Positions 36,466 through 46,062 of a DNA stretch of 64,000 nt are shown one piece after another. Every line of letters begins with the position of its first letter. The first letter of the stretch is position 1. The DNA is from Defluviitaleaceae bacterium (GTDB lineage: Bacteria; Bacillota; Clostridia; Lachnospirales; WQUN01), in assembly GCA_009786535.1 (NCBI GenBank), contig WQRX01000009.1, forward strand, positions 41,534-105,533. Reading direction: 5' to 3'. Below the pieces are notes generated by a model. That model did no database searches. It was not told where the DNA came from and worked only from the letters and a program-made list of their open reading frames with translations. The position numbers and the translations under genes were made by a program.

Positions 36466-37032
36466 ATGAGAACAGGAAAACGCAAAAAAATTGTAATTAT
36501 TACCTTGGCAACACTGGCTTTTGCAATAACTACACTTGGCGTTACAACGGCGATGTGGTTTCGCTATGTTTCCAGTACATTTAGCCCGTTTATTGCCGTG
36601 TTGGATGTATCCGAATTTGAACGAATTGAATTTGAATCACCCGATTTTCGGCGCATATACCCATTGCTGGATTACAGAAACGACAGCGAATTTTCCGCAG
36701 CGGTGGATAGACCCAGATTATGGGATTTTGGCGGAACGGTTAGCGTATCGTTACAAAGGGAAGAATATGGTGTTAGCGTAAATTTTCGCCAACGACAAGA
36801 TACGATTGGGCTGGCATTAACCATACGCACCACGCCGCATAGCTTTCACTCCATTACCGCGCGGGTGGATAGGTACGGCAACCTGCACCCCGAAGAAAAC
36901 TTCTATCCAAATGAAGACGAGTGGCTGCCCGAATGGCTAAACCGCCACGCACAATTTAACACATCTATTGCAGAGGTTTTCGCCTATGCGCGTGAATTAT
37001 TCGGCGAAAATATTTTTGATGCAGTTAACTAA
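36466..37032 (+). CDS. Membrane-anchored protein of unknown function
   Basis: 188 aa; the ATG at 36466 has GGAGG 7 bp upstream. After a basic RTGKRKK start, residues 8-32 form one hydrophobic segment, giving an N-in/C-out single-pass or signal-anchor protein. The extracytoplasmic part of about 155 residues has no cysteines and no recognisable domain (SFHSITARVDRYGNLHPEEN in the middle). Sits between the TIM-barrel gene and ftcD in the hut cluster. No function proposed. Confidence 0.6.
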   Translation: MRTGKRKKIVIITLATLAFAITTLGVTTAMWFRYVSSTFSPFIAVLDVSEFERIEFESPDFRRIYPLLDYRNDSEFSAAVDRPRLWDFGGTVSVSLQREEYGVSVNFRQRQDTIGLALTIRTTPHSFHSITARVDRYGNLHPEENFYPNEDEWLPEWLNRHAQFNTSIAEVFAYARELFGENIFDAVN

Positions 37033-37050
37033 ATAAAATGGAGGTCAAAC

Positions 37051-37947
37051 ATGACAAAAATCATCGAATGTATCCCCAATTTTAGCGAAGGGCAGCGTAT
37101 GGACGTGGTGGAAGCGTTAGCCGATGCGGCGAAGAGCATCGCAGGCGTTACGTTATTAGATTATTCTGCCGATGCAAGCCACAACCGCTCGGTTTTTACG
37201 CTTATCGGTGACCCGCAGGGCATCAAAGCCGCCGCAATTACGCTGGCAAAATTAGCGGCAGAAAAAATTGACCTAACCCGGCACGAGGGCGAGCACCCCC
37301 GCATGGGCGCAACCGACGTTATCCCCTTCGTGCCGATTAAAAACGCAACCATGGAAGAATGCGTGGAACTCGCCAAAGAAGTGGGCGAAATTCTTGCAAA
37401 AGAAATAAACATTCCTGTGTATTTATACGAGGAGGCCTGCTCAAAGGAAACACGCCGTAACCTTGCCAATGTACGCAAAGGACAGTTCGAAGGCATGGCA
37501 AAAAAGATGGCAAAGCCCGAATGGAGGCCCGACTTTGGCGATGCCGCCCCCCACCCTACCGCAGGTGTAACCGCCGTGGGCGCGCGTATGCCGTTGGTGG
37601 CGTTTAATGTAAACCTTTCCACCGGTGATGTGGAAATTGCCAATAATATCGCTAAAGTTATACGCGGTTCCGGCGGCGGGTTAAAATATTGCAAAGCCAT
37701 CGGCATTGCGCTGGAAGACCGAAATATCGCACAGGTTTCTATGAATATTGTCAACTACGAAGGTACGCCCCTGTACCGCGCGGTGGAATTAATTAAGGCA
37801 GAAGCCAAACGCTACGGCGTTCACGTAATTGGCACAGAATTAATAGGTTTAACCCCCGTAAAAGCCCTAACCGACAGTGCAGAGTACTACTTGCAATTAG
37901 AAAACTTTGACTACAACAAGCAAGTGCTGGAGAACCATTTATGGTAA
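37051..37947 (+). CDS. ftcD: Glutamate formimidoyltransferase
   Basis: 298 aa: the formiminotransferase domains only, without the fused cyclodeaminase of animal FTCD. Motifs: ECIPNFSEGQR at the start, DASHNRSVFTLIGDP (catalytic His region), HEGEHPRMGATDVIPF, GVTAVGARMPLVAFNVNL. Transfers the formimino group from N-formiminoglutamate to tetrahydrofolate, releasing glutamate. The cyclodeaminase is supplied separately by fchA two genes downstream. GGAGG precedes the ATG; the end overlaps hutI by 7 bp. Confidence 0.95.
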   Translation: MTKIIECIPNFSEGQRMDVVEALADAAKSIAGVTLLDYSADASHNRSVFTLIGDPQGIKAAAITLAKLAAEKIDLTRHEGEHPRMGATDVIPFVPIKNATMEECVELAKEVGEILAKEINIPVYLYEEACSKETRRNLANVRKGQFEGMAKKMAKPEWRPDFGDAAPHPTAGVTAVGARMPLVAFNVNLSTGDVEIANNIAKVIRGSGGGLKYCKAIGIALEDRNIAQVSMNIVNYEGTPLYRAVELIKAEAKRYGVHVIGTELIGLTPVKALTDSAEYYLQLENFDYNKQVLENHLW

Positions 37948-39200
37948 GCGCACTGATTACCAATATTGGACTGCTTGCCACGCCGAAAAGTACCCGCGTT
38001 CACAGGGGTGCATACCAAGGGCGGGTACAGTATATTCGAAATGCTGCCATTGCCATTAGCAACGGCTATATTCACTATGTAGGCGACATGGCAAACGCAC
38101 CCACCAATGTGGGGCATATTATTGATGCAGAGGGCTGTTTAGTTACACCCGGCTTGGTGGATGCACATACTCATGCCGTTTTTGGCGGCTTTCGCCAAAA
38201 TGAGCTTGCATTAAAGCTGGCGGGCAAATCTTATATGGAAATTTTGCAAGCGGGGGGCGGCATTCACTCTACGGTAGAGGCAACTCGTGCCGCCCCGCGG
38301 CGTGTTTTGCACGAAAAAAGCGCCGCTTTTTTACAAGATATGCTAAACCATGGCACAACCACGGCAGAAATTAAAACAGGCTACGGCTTAAACTACGAAA
38401 CCGAAATGAAGCAGCTTAGCATTATAAAATCGCTGCAAAAGGATTTTCATGTTGTATCTACGTTTATGGGGGCGCACGCCATTCCCAGTGATTTTAACGA
38501 TCGTGTTTTTCCGTATGAGCGTGAGGTTATGCGGAATATGATACCCGCCGTAGCCAAGTATAAACTTGCAGATTTTTGCGATGTTTTCTGCGAAGAATCG
38601 GTATTTGACATCAAACAGTCCCGCCAAATTTTAGAAACTGCAAAACATTATGGCTTGGGCATAAAAATTCACGCCGATGAAATAACCGCAATGGGCGCCG
38701 CGGGGCTTGCGGCGGAATTGGGCGCAATTTCCGCGGAGCATTTATTGGAAACCAGCGACGAGGACTTAAAAAAAATGGCGGACGCTGGCGTAATTGCCGT
38801 GCTTTTGCCCGCCACTAGCTTTTATTTGAATAAAAATTACGCCCGCGCCCGCACTATGATTGATATGGGCATACCCGTTGCACTTGGCACCGACTTTAAC
38901 CCGGGCTCCAGCCCAAATTACAACATGCAATTTGTGTTAAACCTTGCGTGCCTAAAGCTTAAGCTTACCCCCGAGGAAGCATTAATTGCCGCAACCATTA
39001 ATGCCACACACGCAATAGGTAGCCCGAAACACACGGGCTGCATTCGGAAGGGGCACTATGCAAATATTGTAATTTGGGACTGTCCCGATTTAGACTTTTT
39101 ATGTTACCGCTACGGTAACAATCAAGTACGTGAAGTATTCACATTCAAACAATGGAGGCGTTATCATGCTAACCAACCTAAATTTAAAAGATTTCGTTAA
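37941..39200 (+). CDS. hutI: Imidazolonepropionase
   Basis: 419 aa, full length. Amidohydrolase fold: metal ligands in GLVDAHTHAVFGG, substrate loop KSYMEILQAGGGIHST, FMGAHAIP, IHADEITAMGAAGLAAELGA, and the late ALGTDFNPGSSP with the final metal Asp. Opens the imidazolone ring to N-formiminoglutamate, step 3 of histidine degradation. Overlaps ftcD at its start, and fchA at its end by 35 bp. Confidence 0.96.
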   Translation: MVSALITNIGLLATPKSTRVHRGAYQGRVQYIRNAAIAISNGYIHYVGDMANAPTNVGHIIDAEGCLVTPGLVDAHTHAVFGGFRQNELALKLAGKSYMEILQAGGGIHSTVEATRAAPRRVLHEKSAAFLQDMLNHGTTTAEIKTGYGLNYETEMKQLSIIKSLQKDFHVVSTFMGAHAIPSDFNDRVFPYEREVMRNMIPAVAKYKLADFCDVFCEESVFDIKQSRQILETAKHYGLGIKIHADEITAMGAAGLAAELGAISAEHLLETSDEDLKKMADAGVIAVLLPATSFYLNKNYARARTMIDMGIPVALGTDFNPGSSPNYNMQFVLNLACLKLKLTPEEALIAATINATHAIGSPKHTGCIRKGHYANIVIWDCPDLDFLCYRYGNNQVREVFTFKQWRRYHANQPKFKRFR

Positions 39201-39789
39201 CCAAGTTGCGTCAAATTCCCCTGCCCCCGGGGGCGGGTCAGTGGCGGCGGTTACGGCGGCGCAGGGCATTGGATTAACGCGAATGGTGGCACTCTTGACC
39301 ATCGGAAAGAAAAAATATGCCGAACATGATGCGCTAATGCATGATATTGCGGAAAAAGCACAAATACTCACCGCACAGCTCACCGATTACATTGACAAAG
39401 ACACAGACGCCTACAACGGCGTTTCGGCAGTGTTTTCTATGCCTAAGGAAACGGACGCGGAAAAATCAGCCCGTTCAATCGCTATGCAAGCGGCGTTAAA
39501 AACCGCCGCAATTATTCCCTTCGAAGTAATGCAAAAATGCGTGGAAGCGCTTAAACTCACCGAGCAGGCTATTGGCAAATCAAACACCAACGCCGCGTCC
39601 GACCTTGGTGTTGCGGCGTTAAACCTTGGCACGGGGGCAATGAGCGCATGGTTAAATGTAAAAATTAACCTCGCGGGGATAAAGGACGAAAATTTTGTAC
39701 GTGAATACACACAAAAAGGTAAAGCATTAGATACCCAAGCACAAGAAATTTCTGCCAAAATTTACGAATCTGTTTTGGAGGTTATCTGA
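39166..39789 (+). CDS. fchA: Formimidoyltetrahydrofolate cyclodeaminase
   Basis: 207 aa from the ATG at 39166, chosen for the TGGAGG site 7 bp upstream; this start lies inside the end of hutI. Cyclodeaminase fold: FVNQVASNSPAPGGGSVAAV near the start (folate-binding), DKDTDAYNGV, and the helical C-terminus with TNAASDLGVAALNLGTGAM. Converts 5-formimino-THF to 5,10-methenyl-THF and ammonia, linking histidine breakdown to one-carbon metabolism. The stop overlaps hutH by one base. Confidence 0.93.
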   Translation: MLTNLNLKDFVNQVASNSPAPGGGSVAAVTAAQGIGLTRMVALLTIGKKKYAEHDALMHDIAEKAQILTAQLTDYIDKDTDAYNGVSAVFSMPKETDAEKSARSIAMQAALKTAAIIPFEVMQKCVEALKLTEQAIGKSNTNAASDLGVAALNLGTGAMSAWLNVKINLAGIKDENFVREYTQKGKALDTQAQEISAKIYESVLEVI

Positions 39790-41360
39790 TGAACTTCATC
39801 ACCCCCGACGAGCCGCTAACCCTTGCCGAGCTGGTTTCCGTTGCCCGCGGCGGCGTACAAATTGACTTGCACCCCCGCACCCGCGCGGTGATTAACCAAT
39901 CCCGCGCGGTGGTAGAAAAAATGGTGACAAACGGCGACATTGTATATGGTATTACCACTGGCTTCGGCAGTTTTTACAATAAGACTATCGACAAAAATGA
40001 AACCCATGAGCTACAGCACAACCTTATTGTAAGCCATGCCTGCGGCGTTGGCGACCCGCTACCCATGGACGTGGTACGCGCAATGATGTTGCTTCGCGTA
40101 AAGTCGCTTTCGCAAGGGGTTTCGGGCATTCGACTTTCTACGCTGGAGGTACTGCTTGAGATGTTGAATAAAAACGTAATTCCCGTCGTGCCCGAGAAGG
40201 GTTCGCTGGGCGCAAGCGGTGATTTATGCCCGCTTTCGCACATGATTCTTCCCATGCTTGGCGAAGGGGAAGCCTTCTTCGAAGGCGAGCGCTTAACGGG
40301 CGCACAGGCAATGGCACGGGCGGGTATAAACACCATCAAATTGGAAGCAAAAGAAGGGCTTGCGCTTAATAACGGCACACAATGCATGACCGCCATCGGC
40401 GCACTTGCGGTGCATGATGCGCTTCATTTACTGGAAGTTGCGGAACTTTCCGCCGCGCTGTCACTGGAAGCGTTAAACGGGAGGTTAGACGCCTTTGAAG
40501 CGCAAATTCACGAAAAACGCCTGCAAACGGGGCAAATAACCAGCGCACAGCGAATGCGCGCCCACACGCACGGCTCGTCCTTTGTGTATGATTTATCAAC
40601 CGAAATGCAGTACGCCCGCGTACAAGATGCTTATGCCCTGCGTTGTATCGCCCAGGTACACGGCGCAAGCCGCGACGCGATTGAATATGCTACAACCATC
40701 ATCACGCGGGAAATGAATGCCGTCACCGATAACCCATTAATTATTGGTGAGCGGGGCATATCGGGAGGTAATTTCCACGGGCAACCTGTGGCGCTTGCCA
40801 TGGACTTTCTAGGCATTGCGCTGGCAGAGCTCGCCAATATCGCCGAGCGGCGGTTGGAACGCATGGTAAATAAAGACCTTTCCAACGGGCTAACGCCCTA
40901 CCTTACAGACGCGGGCAAGGGCGGCCTGCATTCGGGCTTTATGCTGGTGCAATACGCAGCGGCGGCGCTGGTTTCCGAAAACAAGGTGCTTGCGCATCCT
41001 GCCTCGGTGGATTCGATTTCCAGTTCAAATAATCAAGAAGACCACGTTTCCATGGGGACAATTGCAGCGCGTAAAGCAACGGAAATTTTAGAAAACGTGC
41101 GCAATGTCATTGCCATGGAATTGCTCACCGCCGCCCAAGCGGTTGACCTGCGCCGTAACGGCGTAGAACGCGCAGGGCTGGACGAAAAAGAACGCCCAAA
41201 ATGGCAAAATGGCGCAACACGCCCCGAAAATTTGGGTACAAGCACACAAAAAGTGTACGAAAGAATACGCGCGCACGTACCCGCAATGATGGAAGACCGC
41301 ATCATCGCCCCCGACATTAACCGCGTGGCGCAACTCATAAAATCGGAGGAATTGCTATGA
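39789..41360 (+). CDS. hutH: Histidine ammonia-lyase
   Basis: 523 aa, full length. The MIO cofactor-forming Ala-Ser-Gly is in [17 protein letters not shown]. Other family blocks: [47 protein letters not shown] and [13 protein letters not shown]. Deaminates histidine to urocanate, step 1 of the pathway. It is fourth of the core hut enzymes in order, with its start and stop overlapping fchA and tnaA. Confidence 0.97.
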   Translation: MNFITPDEPLTLAELVSVARGGVQIDLHPRTRAVINQSRAVVEKMVTNGDIVYGITTGFGSFYNKTIDKNETHELQHNLIVSHACGVGDPLPMDVVRAMMLLRVKSLSQGVSGIRLSTLEVLLEMLNKNVIPVVPEKGSLGASGDLCPLSHMILPMLGEGEAFFEGERLTGAQAMARAGINTIKLEAKEGLALNNGTQCMTAIGALAVHDALHLLEVAELSAALSLEALNGRLDAFEAQIHEKRLQTGQITSAQRMRAHTHGSSFVYDLSTEMQYARVQDAYALRCIAQVHGASRDAIEYATTIITREMNAVTDNPLIIGERGISGGNFHGQPVALAMDFLGIALAELANIAERRLERMVNKDLSNGLTPYLTDAGKGGLHSGFMLVQYAAAALVSENKVLAHPASVDSISSSNNQEDHVSMGTIAARKATEILENVRNVIAMELLTAAQAVDLRRNGVERAGLDEKERPKWQNGATRPENLGTSTQKVYERIRAHVPAMMEDRIIAPDINRVAQLIKSEELL

Positions 41361-42736
41361 AATACATTCCCGAACCATTCCGCATAAAAATGGTAGAAAA
41401 AATTAAAATGCTCACCCGCGAAGAACGAGAGCAACGCATCAAAGCCGCCGACTACAACCTTTTCGGCTTGCATGCACAGGACGTGTATATTGACCTGCTC
41501 ACAGATTCGGGGACGGGTGCAATGAGCAGCGACCAGTGGTCGGGCGTGATGTTAGGCGATGAGGCATACGCGGGCTCGAAAAGCTACCACAATTTAATCA
41601 AAGCGGGGAAGGATATTTTCGGCTACGATTATATCCAGCCCGTGCATCAAGGACGCGCAGCAGAGAAGGTACTTTTCCCGCTGTTTTTAAGCAAGGGGAA
41701 GTACGCAATATCGAATACCTTCTTCGATACCACCCGCGCCCATGTTGAGCTTGCGGGTGCCCGCGCCATTGACTGCGTAAGCGAAGAGGCGAAAAAACCC
41801 GCCGTTCGCGCCCCCTTTAAGGGCAACATGGATATCGAAAAGCTGGAGAAAACCATCAACGAGCTTGGCGCAGAAAATGTAGGGCTTATTGTGCTTACCA
41901 TTACCAATAATTCTGCGGGCGGGCAGCCCGTTTCCATGGAAAATATTAAGGCAACGGCGGATATATGCAAAAAGTATAATATCGTGATGGAAATTGACGC
42001 AGCCCGTTTTGCGGAAAACGCCTTTTTCATTAAACGTGACGAAGCGGGCTACGCGCATAAGCCATTGCCCGTAATTATCCGCGAAATGTTTAGCTACGGC
42101 GACATTTTCCACATGTCTTCTAAAAAAGACGCAATTGTAAACATCGGTGGTATTTTGGGCGTAAAGGACGGCGCAAACCCTATTATTGCGGGCATTAAGG
42201 CAAACTGTATCTCCTACGAAGGCTTTTATACCTACGGCGGGCTGTCCGGTCGCGATATGGAAGCCCTCGCCATAGGCTTATACGAAGGCATCGACGAGGA
42301 TTTTCTGCGCTACCGAATCGGCCAATGTGAATACCTAGCCGCCCAGTTGGACGAGGCAGGCATCGCCTACCAAAGCCCCGTGGGCGGGCATGGGCTTTTT
42401 ATAGACGCGGCGGCAATGTATCCACAAATCCCGCACCACGAATTCCCCGCCCAAGTGCTTGCCATTGAGCTGTACAAAGAAGCCGGCATTCGCACCTGCG
42501 ACATTGGCAGTTACATGCTGGGCAACGACCCCGACACAGGCGTACAATTAAAGTCCGACTTCGAATTTACGCGCTTTGCTATCCCCCGCCGCGTTTATAC
42601 CCAAGCGCATTTTGACATTATGGCAGAAGCGCTGATTGCAATAAAAAGCCGCGCCCATGAACAAAAGCGCGGGTTAAAAATCCTATGGGAGCCGCCTATT
42701 TTAAGGCATTTTCAGGCGAAGTTGGAATGGATTTAA
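41357..42736 (+). CDS. tnaA: Tryptophanase (beta-eliminating lyase)
   Basis: 459 aa. PLP lysine in [33 protein letters not shown] and [13 protein letters not shown] are the family hallmarks. Tryptophanase and tyrosine phenol-lyase are close relatives. Here the C-terminal substrate region reads [15 protein letters not shown], like tryptophanase (EIGSFLLGRDP), and lacks the Arg of the tyrosine phenol-lyase MERG motif. [13 protein letters not shown] also favours tryptophanase. Product would be indole, pyruvate and ammonia. Coupled to hutH by a 4-nt overlap, so expressed as part of an amino-acid fermentation operon; no tnaC-like leader precedes it. Confidence 0.8.
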   Translation: MKYIPEPFRIKMVEKIKMLTREEREQRIKAADYNLFGLHAQDVYIDLLTDSGTGAMSSDQWSGVMLGDEAYAGSKSYHNLIKAGKDIFGYDYIQPVHQGRAAEKVLFPLFLSKGKYAISNTFFDTTRAHVELAGARAIDCVSEEAKKPAVRAPFKGNMDIEKLEKTINELGAENVGLIVLTITNNSAGGQPVSMENIKATADICKKYNIVMEIDAARFAENAFFIKRDEAGYAHKPLPVIIREMFSYGDIFHMSSKKDAIVNIGGILGVKDGANPIIAGIKANCISYEGFYTYGGLSGRDMEALAIGLYEGIDEDFLRYRIGQCEYLAAQLDEAGIAYQSPVGGHGLFIDAAAMYPQIPHHEFPAQVLAIELYKEAGIRTCDIGSYMLGNDPDTGVQLKSDFEFTRFAIPRRVYTQAHFDIMAEALIAIKSRAHEQKRGLKILWEPPILRHFQAKLEWI

Positions 42737-42748
42737 AGGTTTTTTAAC

Positions 42749-43345
42749 CTAGTCCAACGCATTCGCGGTGTCATTAGAAGGTAAGTCCTCGGGGCTTTCT
42801 TCTGCCATGGTAAGTGCGTCTAAAATTTTACTGTACACCGCTGCGTTGGTGCGCCAGTTATTTTGAATGAGCCGCGCCTGCTCGCGCGTGTCTACGGTAA
42901 TAAAAAGCTCCAGTAGGGCGCGTTCGTCTTCGTAAATGCCGCACTTTACGCGGAATTCGTCGAGGGTTTCGTCCGGAAAAAAGGTTGCGGTTTTTTCGTA
43001 ATCTTTTTTTATTATGTGGCGGTTTTCGTTCGCAAATTGGTTAATGATTTGGCGCGTAGCAACAGAAATGCGGCGTTCAAAAAACTCCAAGGTATTTAAG
43101 CCGTCTTCGGTTACGGTGTAGCGGGTGGTGTTATTATCGCCGGCATTTTCCTGCGTGGATTCGAGCAGCCCTATGCTTGTCATTTCCGACAAATTTTGCT
43201 GTAGCGTAAAAAAGTCCATAAACTCATTTTCCATTATCATATCCACAATCTGCCCCCGCGACATGGGAAGCACCATGCGGTTAATCAGGTACAGGATAAC
43301 AAGCTTACTTTCTACGTCCTTGTATTCGGGTAAGTTTTCGAGCAT
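42749..43345 (-). CDS. DUF4364-family winged-helix protein
   Basis: 198 aa. N-terminal winged helix (KLVILYLINRMVLPMSRGQIVDMI, then LQQNLSEMTSIGLL and TRYTVTEDGLNTLEFF) and a C-terminal alpha/beta domain with Arg/Glu-rich helices. DUF4364 proteins are common single-copy genes in Clostridia and are presumed transcription regulators; no ligand is known. Convergent with tnaA, separated by 12 bp. Monocistronic, read away from the tRNA-Leu terminator. Confidence 0.8.
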   Translation of the reverse strand: MLENLPEYKDVESKLVILYLINRMVLPMSRGQIVDMIMENEFMDFFTLQQNLSEMTSIGLLESTQENAGDNNTTRYTVTEDGLNTLEFFERRISVATRQIINQFANENRHIIKKDYEKTATFFPDETLDEFRVKCGIYEDERALLELFITVDTREQARLIQNNWRTNAAVYSKILDALTMAEESPEDLPSNDTANALD

Positions 43346-43373
43346 TGTGCGGCCTCTTTCGTTTTAAAGTGGT

Positions 43374-43411
43374 AAAAAAAAGCCCTGCAGGCGTTTAAAA
43401 TGCAAGGCTTT
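43374..43411 (-). terminator. tRNA-Leu terminator
   Basis: On the minus strand, AAAGCCTTGCA pairs with TGCAGGGCTTT (one G-U) around an 11-nt loop, followed by seven T. Located 14 bp beyond the tRNA 3' end. Confidence 0.85.
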
Positions 43412-43424
43412 TATTTCATACAAC

Positions 43425-43507
<83 letters not shown>

Positions 43508-43540
43508 TTGAAGAAAGGAACACGATTATACACGAAATTT

Positions 43541-45961
43541 TTAAACACTGTCAACACATAGTTTGTCCAATAAATGAGCGGCACGCGTTAGCGTATTTTG
43601 CGGTAAACCCGCCAGCCGCGCCACATGAATACCATAGCTTTGCCCTGCCGCACCCCGCTCCAGCTTCCGCAGGAAAACAATTTCCCCATCTTGCTCTTGG
43701 TTGGTAATGTAATAGTTTAACACGCCCTCGATTTTTTCCTCCAGGCGGGTAAGCTCGTGGTAGTGGGTGGCGAACAGGGTTTTTGCGCCAATGCTTTGGG
43801 CGATATGCTCCAGCACTGCCCATGCAATACTTAGCCCGTCGTAGGTGCTTGTCCCGCGCCCTATTTCATCTAAAATAATTAAGCTGTTTTGGGTGGCGTT
43901 GTGTAAAATATTTGCGACTTCCGTCATTTCCACCATAAAGGTACTTTGCCCCGTTGCTAGGTCGTCCGATGCACCTACGCGGGTAAAAATCCTATCCACC
44001 GCGCCTATGCGCGCTTCGGAAGCAGGGACAAAGGAGCCGATTTGCGCCATTAACACAATAAGCGCCACCTGCCGCATGTAAGTAGATTTACCCGCCATAT
44101 TTGGTCCTGTAATCACGGACAATCGGTGGCTGGAATTGTTTAAATCTGTGTCGTTGGGAATAAAATTGCCCGCAGAAGCGTTTATCGTAAGGCTTTCCAA
44201 CACGGGGTGGCGCCCGTCTTTAATGAAGATATCCGTCCCGTTATCCACAATAGGTTGGCTGTAACGGTTGCGGTCGGCGGCTTCTGCCAGGGATTGCAGT
44301 GCATCCAGCAATGCCAACGCCGCGGCGGTAAATTGAATGCGCGCCATTTCTTCCACCGTTTCACGGCGGGTGGCGTCGAAGAGGTCGTACTCCAGCGCGA
44401 TAATTTCTTCGTCCGCGCTCAGAATAGTTTCTTCCAATTTTTTTAACTCGTCTGTGATATAACGCTCGCCATTGGCTATCGTTTGCTTGCGCTGATAATG
44501 GGGCGGCACCTTGGGAACATTGGCGGCGGTGACCTCGATGTAATAGCCAAATACACGGTTGTTTTTAATTTTTAGAGAGGTGATGCCCGTTTGCTCGCGT
44601 TCGCGCATTTCTATTTGCGCTAACACGCTAGACGCATTATTACGCACGTGGTTTAACTCATCTAACCGCGTATTTACGCCTTCTCGTATCATACCGCCTT
44701 CGCGGGTGGTATGAGGCGGCGCTTCAACAATGCGGTTATGAATGCGGTGAAAAATATCGGAAAGGTCGTCAAAGGTTGCAGCAATTTCGGCATGGGCAGG
44801 GGCTTTTAGTTCCTTCAAAATCGTATGAACGGCAGGTAAATCGTGTAAGGAAGCCCGCAGGGTTACCAAGTCACGCGCGTTGGCGGTGCGTGCGGCAAGC
44901 CGCGCCATTACACGCTCAAGGTCGTGAACATTTTGCAAAAGAATTTGCAGGTCGGCACGTTGTAAAGCAAGGCTGTGCCATTCCGCCACGGCTTGCTGGC
45001 GGCGGTTAATTTCTGCCGTATTTAACAGCGGCATTTCCACCCAATTGCGCAAAAGCCGCGCGCCCATTGCGGTTTTTGTATGGTCCAGCACGCCTAATAG
45101 CGAACCTTTTTTAACAGGCTCGCGCATACGGGTGGTCAACTCAAGATTTCTGCGCGAAGCCGCGTCCAGCGCCATGTGGCTTTGCTGGGTGTAGGGCTTT
45201 AACGCGGTAATTTGCGTCATTGCGTTCTTTTGCGTTTCCGCCAAATAGGCAAGCAATGCACCCGCGGCGGGGATTTGCGCCGCGTTTTGGGAAAGCCCAA
45301 ACCCTTCTAAGTGAAGCGTATAAAAATGCTCGGTCAGGCATTTGAATGCATTCGCTTGGGTAAACGTCCACAGGGGGGCGGCGGTTGCCTTTAGACCCGT
45401 GATATTTTCCACCACGCGGGCAAGGGGAAAGTTTTCGGGCAACAAAATTTCTGCGGGCTGTATGCGGGTGAGTTCGTCCGTCATTTTTTGGCTGCTATCC
45501 ACCAGCGTAACCATAAAAAGCCCCGTGGAAATATCCGCCGTGGCAATGGCAAATGCATCTTTCTCGTTATGGATACATGTTATGTAGTTATAGCGGTTTT
45601 CCTCCAAAAGATTGGCGTCCGTCACCGTGCCCGGGGTAATTACGCGCACAACGTCGCGCTTTACAATGCCCTTGGCTAACTTCGCGTCCTCTACTTGGTC
45701 ACATATTGCTACGTGGAAGCCCTGCGCAACCAACCGCGCGATGTAGCCGTCCACCGCGTGGGCAGGCACACCACACATGGGAGCGCGTTCCTCTTGCCCA
45801 CAGTCCCGTGCCGTTAGCGCAATGCCCAGCGCCTGCGACGCGGTTTTTGCGTCTTCGAAAAACATTTCAAAAAAATCACCCAGGCGGAACATTAATATAC
45901 ACTGCGGCACTTTCTCCTTAATCGAAAAATACTGTTGCATCATGGGGGTGTAGGTTGCCAT
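43541..45961 (-). CDS. mutS: DNA mismatch repair protein MutS
   Basis: 806 aa from the ATG at 45961 (AGGTAA upstream); a longer frame upstream is unlikely to be translated. N-terminal mismatch-binding MMQQYFSIKEKVPQCILMFRLGDFFEMF (the F-x-E wedge is GDFFEMF), connector and lever domains, Walker A TGPNMAGKSTYMRQ, ABC signature STFMVEMTEVANIL, Walker B IILDEIGRGTSTYDG, and LFATHYHEL. The C-terminus ends soon after the helix-turn-helix, so the tetramerisation tail is lacking. mutL is not within the window. Divergent from the aldo/keto reductase. Confidence 0.96.
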   Translation of the reverse strand: MATYTPMMQQYFSIKEKVPQCILMFRLGDFFEMFFEDAKTASQALGIALTARDCGQEERAPMCGVPAHAVDGYIARLVAQGFHVAICDQVEDAKLAKGIVKRDVVRVITPGTVTDANLLEENRYNYITCIHNEKDAFAIATADISTGLFMVTLVDSSQKMTDELTRIQPAEILLPENFPLARVVENITGLKATAAPLWTFTQANAFKCLTEHFYTLHLEGFGLSQNAAQIPAAGALLAYLAETQKNAMTQITALKPYTQQSHMALDAASRRNLELTTRMREPVKKGSLLGVLDHTKTAMGARLLRNWVEMPLLNTAEINRRQQAVAEWHSLALQRADLQILLQNVHDLERVMARLAARTANARDLVTLRASLHDLPAVHTILKELKAPAHAEIAATFDDLSDIFHRIHNRIVEAPPHTTREGGMIREGVNTRLDELNHVRNNASSVLAQIEMREREQTGITSLKIKNNRVFGYYIEVTAANVPKVPPHYQRKQTIANGERYITDELKKLEETILSADEEIIALEYDLFDATRRETVEEMARIQFTAAALALLDALQSLAEAADRNRYSQPIVDNGTDIFIKDGRHPVLESLTINASAGNFIPNDTDLNNSSHRLSVITGPNMAGKSTYMRQVALIVLMAQIGSFVPASEARIGAVDRIFTRVGASDDLATGQSTFMVEMTEVANILHNATQNSLIILDEIGRGTSTYDGLSIAWAVLEHIAQSIGAKTLFATHYHELTRLEEKIEGVLNYYITNQEQDGEIVFLRKLERGAAGQSYGIHVARLAGLPQNTLTRAAHLLDKLCVDSV

Positions 45962-46062
45962 ATTATTACCTGCCTGTCGAATTTTGCGCATAATTTGCCA
46001 AAATAATACCATATTGTTAGAATGCATGTAAAATTTTCTGCCAAGATAAGGAAGTGCTTCTA

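Noticed and set aside
41357..42736. Tyrosine phenol-lyase
   Set aside because: The C-terminal substrate region has [11 protein letters not shown] like tryptophanase and lacks the phenol-binding arginine motif of tyrosine phenol-lyase.
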